A stretch of DNA of 64,000 nt from an uncultured bacterium. Its GTDB lineage: Bacteria > Elusimicrobiota > Elusimicrobia > Elusimicrobiales > Elusimicrobiaceae. Numbering within the stretch: the first letter of the stretch is position 1; each line of letters starts with the position of its first letter. The translations under genes and the position numbers were made by a program. The stretch lies in assembly GCA_949296525.1 (NCBI GenBank), contig CASFOP010000001.1, positions 62,001 through 126,000 of the forward strand, read 5' to 3'. Under the pieces are notes generated by a model that saw nothing but the letters and a program-made list of their open reading frames with translations, was not told where the DNA came from and did no database searches. Of this stretch, positions 60,823 through 64,000 are shown one piece after another.

Positions 60823-62118
60823 ATGAGTATAATCATTATTCTTGTCATGTTGGTGTTAAACGCCCTGTTGGCCGCGTATGAAATGGCCCTGGCGTCGGTC
60901 TCGCGCACGAAACTTTCCATTTTGGCGCAGGAAAAGAAATACGGCGCGGAAAGCGCGCTGTATATGAAAGACCATATGGAGGGCAGTCTGGCCACCATAC
61001 AAATAGGCATTACGCTGGTGGGCGCGGGAGCGGCGGCCGTGGGCGGCGCGGGCGCGGACGAATGGTTTGCCCCGTGGCTGCAGGCCAATTTTCATTTGCC
61101 GCTGCGCCTGGCCAATGCCCTGGCCGTTATTTTGGTGGTACTCCCTTTAAGTTTCATTACCATTGTGTTCGGCGAGCTGACCCCCAAAACCTTTGCGCTG
61201 AAAAATAAAGAATGGGTTACGCTGAAATTTTCCCCCTGTATGCGCCACCTGTACCGCTTCCTGTACCCCATTGTGCGCGTTATGGAAGCCATTGTGGCCA
61301 TGCTGACCAAAAAAACCGTGCGCAAAAATATAGACCCCAAAGAAGCACAAAAAGCCGCCATGGCGGACCTGCGCGCGGCGGTGTCCATCGCTTCCTCCTC
61401 CCGCCTGTTCGGCAAAGCGGAAGAAAAAATCGTGCTTTCCAGCGCTTCCTTTTGCACACGCAAAATCAAAGAAATACAGGTGCCGCTGGATCAGGTATAT
61501 ATGCTTTATGCGGGGGATAATATTGCCGATACCTTTATCAAAGCCCACCTGGATATGCACACCCGCTTTCCCGTATATGAGAAAAAAGACGATCCGCAAA
61601 GCATTATCGGATACCTGAACTTTAAAGACATTTTCTCCGCCACCAAAACCGCCGCGCAAGGTGTTTCCCCCACGGCTCGTTCCATTCTGCGGCCGATTTT
61701 GCGTCTGGACGAAGATACCATTATTTCCGCCGCACTGGAAAAAATGATGAAAGACCACCAGCACATCTGCCTGGTAACCGATGACGACAAAATCACGGGC
61801 ATTTTGACGCTGGAAGATATTTTTGAAGAGCTGGTGGGAGAAATTGAGGATGAATATGATTTCTTCCAGGCCTATATCCGCCCGTTTGGTGATGCTTTAA
61901 TCGTCAGCGCCACGGCCCTGATGGCTAATGTATTTAAGGAGCTGGGCCTGCCCGCACCGGCGGATTTGCCGCCTAACATCACCGCTGAGAAATGGGCCGA
62001 GCAGCAAGCCGGTCATCCGCTGGGCTCCAGCGAGGCCATCACCGCCTGCGGGCTGCGCATGGCCGTGCGAAAATTCCGCCGCCACAAACTGATGGAAGTA
62101 TTGGTCAGCAAATTATAA
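60823..62118 (+). CDS. CNNM/HlyC-CorC family transporter
   Basis: A 431-residue membrane protein starting at the ATG at 60823 (MSIIIILVMLVLNALLAAYE). The frame open to 60508 overlaps the upstream gene. DUF21 with about four helices comes first (GITLVGAGAAAVGG, FGELTPKTFALKN). Two CBS modules follow (HTRFPVYEKKDDPQSIIGYL, HICLVTDDDKITGILTLEDI), then a CorC_HlyC domain. Relatives move Mg2+ or Co2+. The -10 TACACT (60809-60814) is 8 nt from the ATG without Shine-Dalgarno. Confidence 0.92.
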   Translation: MSIIIILVMLVLNALLAAYEMALASVSRTKLSILAQEKKYGAESALYMKDHMEGSLATIQIGITLVGAGAAAVGGAGADEWFAPWLQANFHLPLRLANALAVILVVLPLSFITIVFGELTPKTFALKNKEWVTLKFSPCMRHLYRFLYPIVRVMEAIVAMLTKKTVRKNIDPKEAQKAAMADLRAAVSIASSSRLFGKAEEKIVLSSASFCTRKIKEIQVPLDQVYMLYAGDNIADTFIKAHLDMHTRFPVYEKKDDPQSIIGYLNFKDIFSATKTAAQGVSPTARSILRPILRLDEDTIISAALEKMMKDHQHICLVTDDDKITGILTLEDIFEELVGEIEDEYDFFQAYIRPFGDALIVSATALMANVFKELGLPAPADLPPNITAEKWAEQQAGHPLGSSEAITACGLRMAVRKFRRHKLMEVLVSKL

Positions 62119-62123
62119 ACTAT

Positions 62124-62157
62124 AAAAGAAAAGGGGCCTCATGGCCCCTTTTCTTTT
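62124..62157. terminator. Bidirectional terminator
   Basis: AAAGAAAAGGGGCC pairs with GGCCCCTTTTCTTT around TCAT, serving the converging CNNM and HAD genes. Confidence 0.88.
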
Positions 62158-62755
62158 ATAACATATTTCGTCTTTTTAACTCCCTCTCCAGTGCGGCGGC
62201 ACTTTCAAAACGGACGGCGTCAAAACCCAGCTGCCGCGCCGCGGCCACATTGGCCGGGGAATCATCTATAAACAGGCAGTCCGGCGCGCGCAGCTGAAAA
62301 CGCGTGAGCAGGCGCTTATAAATTTCCGGGTCGGGCTTGATGATATGTTCTTCGCCGGATACCACCATACCGTCCAGCATGTCAAAAACGCTATATTTTG
62401 CCCGCGCCAGCGGGAACGTCTCGGCGGACCAGTTGGTCAGCCCGTACAGTTTATATCCTTTGCGCTTCAGCATACGCACCAAGTCCGCCATACCCGGTAT
62501 TTCGCCGCCCAGCATTTCCCCCCAGCGGTCAAAATAAGCCGCTATCTGCTCGGTGTATTGCGGGTACTGTTTTTGCAGTTCGGCCACGGCCTGGGCAAAA
62601 GGCCGCCCCGCGTCCTGTTTGGCATTCCATTCGCCGTTACAAACCTGTGCCAAAAATCCTTCCATTTCTTCTTCGGAAGAAAAAATCTTGCGGTACAAAT
62701 GCCGCGGGTTCCAGTCCACCAGCACGCCGCCGAAATCAAACACAATCGTTTTCAT
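62156..62755 (-). CDS. HAD-family phosphatase (YihX-like)
   Basis: A 199-residue HAD hydrolase starting at the ATG at 62755 (MKTIVFDFGGVLVDWNPRHL). Motif I is FDFGGVLVDWNP, in which the usual second Asp is Gly, as in YihX/haloacid-dehalogenase relatives. Motif II is YGLTNWSAETF, and motif III-IV are IKPDPEIYKRLL and CLFIDDSPANVAAARQLG. Sugar phosphates such as glucose-1-phosphate are plausible substrates. The -10 TACAAT lies 7 nt before the ATG with no Shine-Dalgarno. Confidence 0.88.
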   Translation of the reverse strand: MKTIVFDFGGVLVDWNPRHLYRKIFSSEEEMEGFLAQVCNGEWNAKQDAGRPFAQAVAELQKQYPQYTEQIAAYFDRWGEMLGGEIPGMADLVRMLKRKGYKLYGLTNWSAETFPLARAKYSVFDMLDGMVVSGEEHIIKPDPEIYKRLLTRFQLRAPDCLFIDDSPANVAAARQLGFDAVRFESAAALERELKRRNML

Positions 62756-62826
62756 ATGCCTTATTGTAGCTTTAACGGGGACACAGGACAAGGGGAAACT
62801 AACGGAAACGGACGACTGCCCGTCGT

Positions 62827-63399
62827 TTATTCATGGTAAAAGCGCAGGCAGGGCCGCACCGAAGGCGGCGAATCCAGGCCCATGACCGAACGGCAAAAAT
62901 TTCCTTCTTCCACGGTATAGCAGGCATATTCCAGGCAGCTTAACGGTTCCCGCTGGGAATCCGCAAAACCAAAACGGATGCCATATCCGCCGTTGCCGGA
63001 GTAGAGATACCTGCCCACATAGGCGGCCACCGTCCAGTTGGTGGCCCCTTTATACAGCCAGCCGTTGTCCAAATAGCGGCTCATGCGTACGGTAATTTTC
63101 CCGTCCCCGCTGCCTTTTTCCGCACCGGTTACACACCCGTCCGATTCCGTCAGTGTCGTAAAAGAGGACAGAATGTCCACATCCAGTTCATTTAAACATT
63201 GTGTATATGTACCGTTGGACAAAAAATATACGGCTTCGGCATCCGCAATGGTTTTGACCAACAGGCGGGCTTCGGCGGCGCGGGATCTTTTGACTGCTTT
63301 TTGGTATTGCGGCAAGGCTATGGCGGTCAGAATACCAACAATTAAAACAACGATTAACAGCTCTATTAGCGTAAATGCGGTGGGTTTCGGATTCTTCAT
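62827..63399 (-). CDS. Type IV pilin-like protein with Ala at -1
   Basis: A 190-residue prepilin starting at the ATG at 63399 (MKNPKPTA, cut before FTLIELLIVVLIVGILTAIA). The residue before the cut is Ala. PQYQKAVKRSRAAEARLLVK, then NGTYTQCLNELDVDILSSF. The C-terminus has CLEYACYTVEEGNFCRSVMG and a late RPCLRFYHE. The frame open to 63459 lies in the promoter. Confidence 0.9.
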   Translation of the reverse strand: MKNPKPTAFTLIELLIVVLIVGILTAIALPQYQKAVKRSRAAEARLLVKTIADAEAVYFLSNGTYTQCLNELDVDILSSFTTLTESDGCVTGAEKGSGDGKITVRMSRYLDNGWLYKGATNWTVAAYVGRYLYSGNGGYGIRFGFADSQREPLSCLEYACYTVEEGNFCRSVMGLDSPPSVRPCLRFYHE

Positions 63400-63406
63400 G
63401 CGAAAA

Positions 63407-63434
63407 GGTGTATCAAAAAAAAAAAACGGGTCAA
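63407..63434 (-). promoter_or_regulatory. Leaderless pilin promoter with T12 spacer
   Basis: Minus strand -35 TTGACC (63429-63434), 16-bp spacer with 12 T, -10 TACACC (63407-63412), 7 nt to the ATG. Confidence 0.75.
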
Positions 63435-63586
63435 GGAGCCCGTTTTTATCCGAAATCACTCATCAAACAATCATCCGCCCGCCGGCTTAAACCAGGCAGC
63501 CTGCAGAACGGCCCCGCCGGAAGGAAGTGAGTCCCTTACGCCAGCACAATGCCGCACGCTCGGGCCGGGCTGCATACGCAGGCGGC

Positions 63587-64000
63587 TTATTTTCCCTGAT
63601 AAAAAGAACGGTACAACAACAGGGCAATAATTGTTTTTGCATCCTGTATTTTGCCGCTTTTAATCATGGTATACAGCTTTTCCAGCGGGAACTTTTTAAC
63701 ATTTAAAAATTCATCCTCATCCGGGCAGTCCTGACCGCGTTTTAAGCCGGTGGCCAGATAAATATGCAGGTACTCCGTGGAAAACGCATTGCTGGGATTA
63801 AATACAGCTAATTTTTTCCATTTGGCCGCGTGCAGGCCGGTTTCTTGGGCCAGCTCCGCCTTGGCGCAGGAAAGCGGGGTCTGATATGTCTCCCGCTTAC
63901 CGGCGGGTAACTCCCAGGTGGTCCGCCCTATGGGATAGCGGTATTGCTGCACCAGATATACCTGCCCGTCCTCCGTCAGCGGCAAAATAGCACTGGCCCC
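63587..64000 (-). CDS. Nudix hydrolase, ADP-ribose pyrophosphatase-like, 5' end cut by window edge
   Basis: The frame is open to the right edge (GASAILPLTEDGQVYLVQQY), so the true start lies outside. At least 138 residues are visible. QQYRYPIGRTTWELPAGKRE is typical of ADP-ribose pyrophosphatases. The Nudix box that follows (PLSCAKAELAQETGL) deviates: the first Glu is Gln, RE reads AE and EE reads QE. Enough metal ligands may remain for activity, but this is uncertain. The segment 63460-63586 between it and the pilin promoter shows no gene. Confidence 0.85.
   Translation of the reverse strand, partial: GASAILPLTEDGQVYLVQQYRYPIGRTTWELPAGKRETYQTPLSCAKAELAQETGLHAAKWKKLAVFNPSNAFSTEYLHIYLATGLKRGQDCPDEDEFLNVKKFPLEKLYTMIKSGKIQDAKTIIALLLYRSFYQGK

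Noticed and set aside
6459..63426. A12/T12 runs as sequencing artefacts
   Set aside because: The same length recurs in six independent loci at the same place relative to promoter hexamers, which random homopolymer error would not produce. Read-level checking is still desirable.

Overview
The window is a gene-dense chromosomal segment of a Gram-negative, probably gut-associated bacterium. It has outer-membrane export genes (LolC/E and LolD), a predicted outer-membrane barrel and lipoproteins. Metabolism looks anaerobic: split glycine decarboxylase, NfnAB-type ferredoxin:NADP oxidoreductase, NifS/NifU and glycogen enzymes. The many solitary type IV pilin-like genes and the DUF3417 glycogen phosphorylase suggest the phylum Elusimicrobiota (Elusimicrobium/Avelusimicrobium-like). 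That placement is an inference from gene content, not a measured one. No phage, insertion sequence, CRISPR array or rRNA is seen. One tRNA (Glu, anticodon CTC) is present.

Layout. 0-2.8 kb: glycine cleavage operon gcvT-gcvH-gcvPA. 2.8-7.1 kb: YgjP-type peptidase, fructokinase plus sugar MFS carrier, two pilins. 7.2-12.5 kb: ychF-rlmD-GNAT-uvrD operon. 12.6-17.3 kb: tRNA-Glu, DUF1646 transporter, glgP, a hairpin-rich gap, trmL. 17.3-24.8 kb: pilin, MFS, pilin relic, nfnAB, YtxH protein, pilin, a 1-kb noncoding region with two related structured elements, rplM-rpsI. 24.8-33.5 kb: dusB with two 5'-nucleotidase paralogues (one lacking its metal ligands), nifU-nifS, nadK-recN. 33.6-39.4 kb: small membrane protein, outer-membrane protein plus glycerate kinase, pilin, gph, a tandem ~185-bp palindromic repeat, alpha/beta hydrolase. 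39.4-46.8 kb: hpt-ftsH, then glmM-pdxJ-glmS-nnrD. 46.9-51.9 kb: pilin, lolE-lolD-sel1-sel1, repeat protein, pilin. 52-64 kb: GH57 glycosidase, phoH, pilin, copper ATPase, thioesterase, acetyltransferase, CNNM protein, HAD phosphatase, pilin, Nudix.

The strongest unusual signals are regulatory and structural. (1) Nine intact solitary pilin genes plus one relic, all on the minus strand. Six have a promoter spacer containing a run of exactly 12 T, and four carry a perfect 12+12 bp palindrome spanning the -10 box and the start codon. (2) About fifteen transcription-unit first genes have a -10 hexamer 6-8 nt before the ATG and no Shine-Dalgarno, which implies leaderless mRNAs. (3) Two ~160-nt elements between rpsI and a pilin share a covarying pseudoknotted fold with 3' terminators. 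(4) A 2.3-copy, ~185-bp tandem repeat has long covarying hairpins. (5) A copper ATPase carries an internal ribosome-binding site and start that could release a free CopZ-like chaperone, behind a promoter with an ArsR-type operator.
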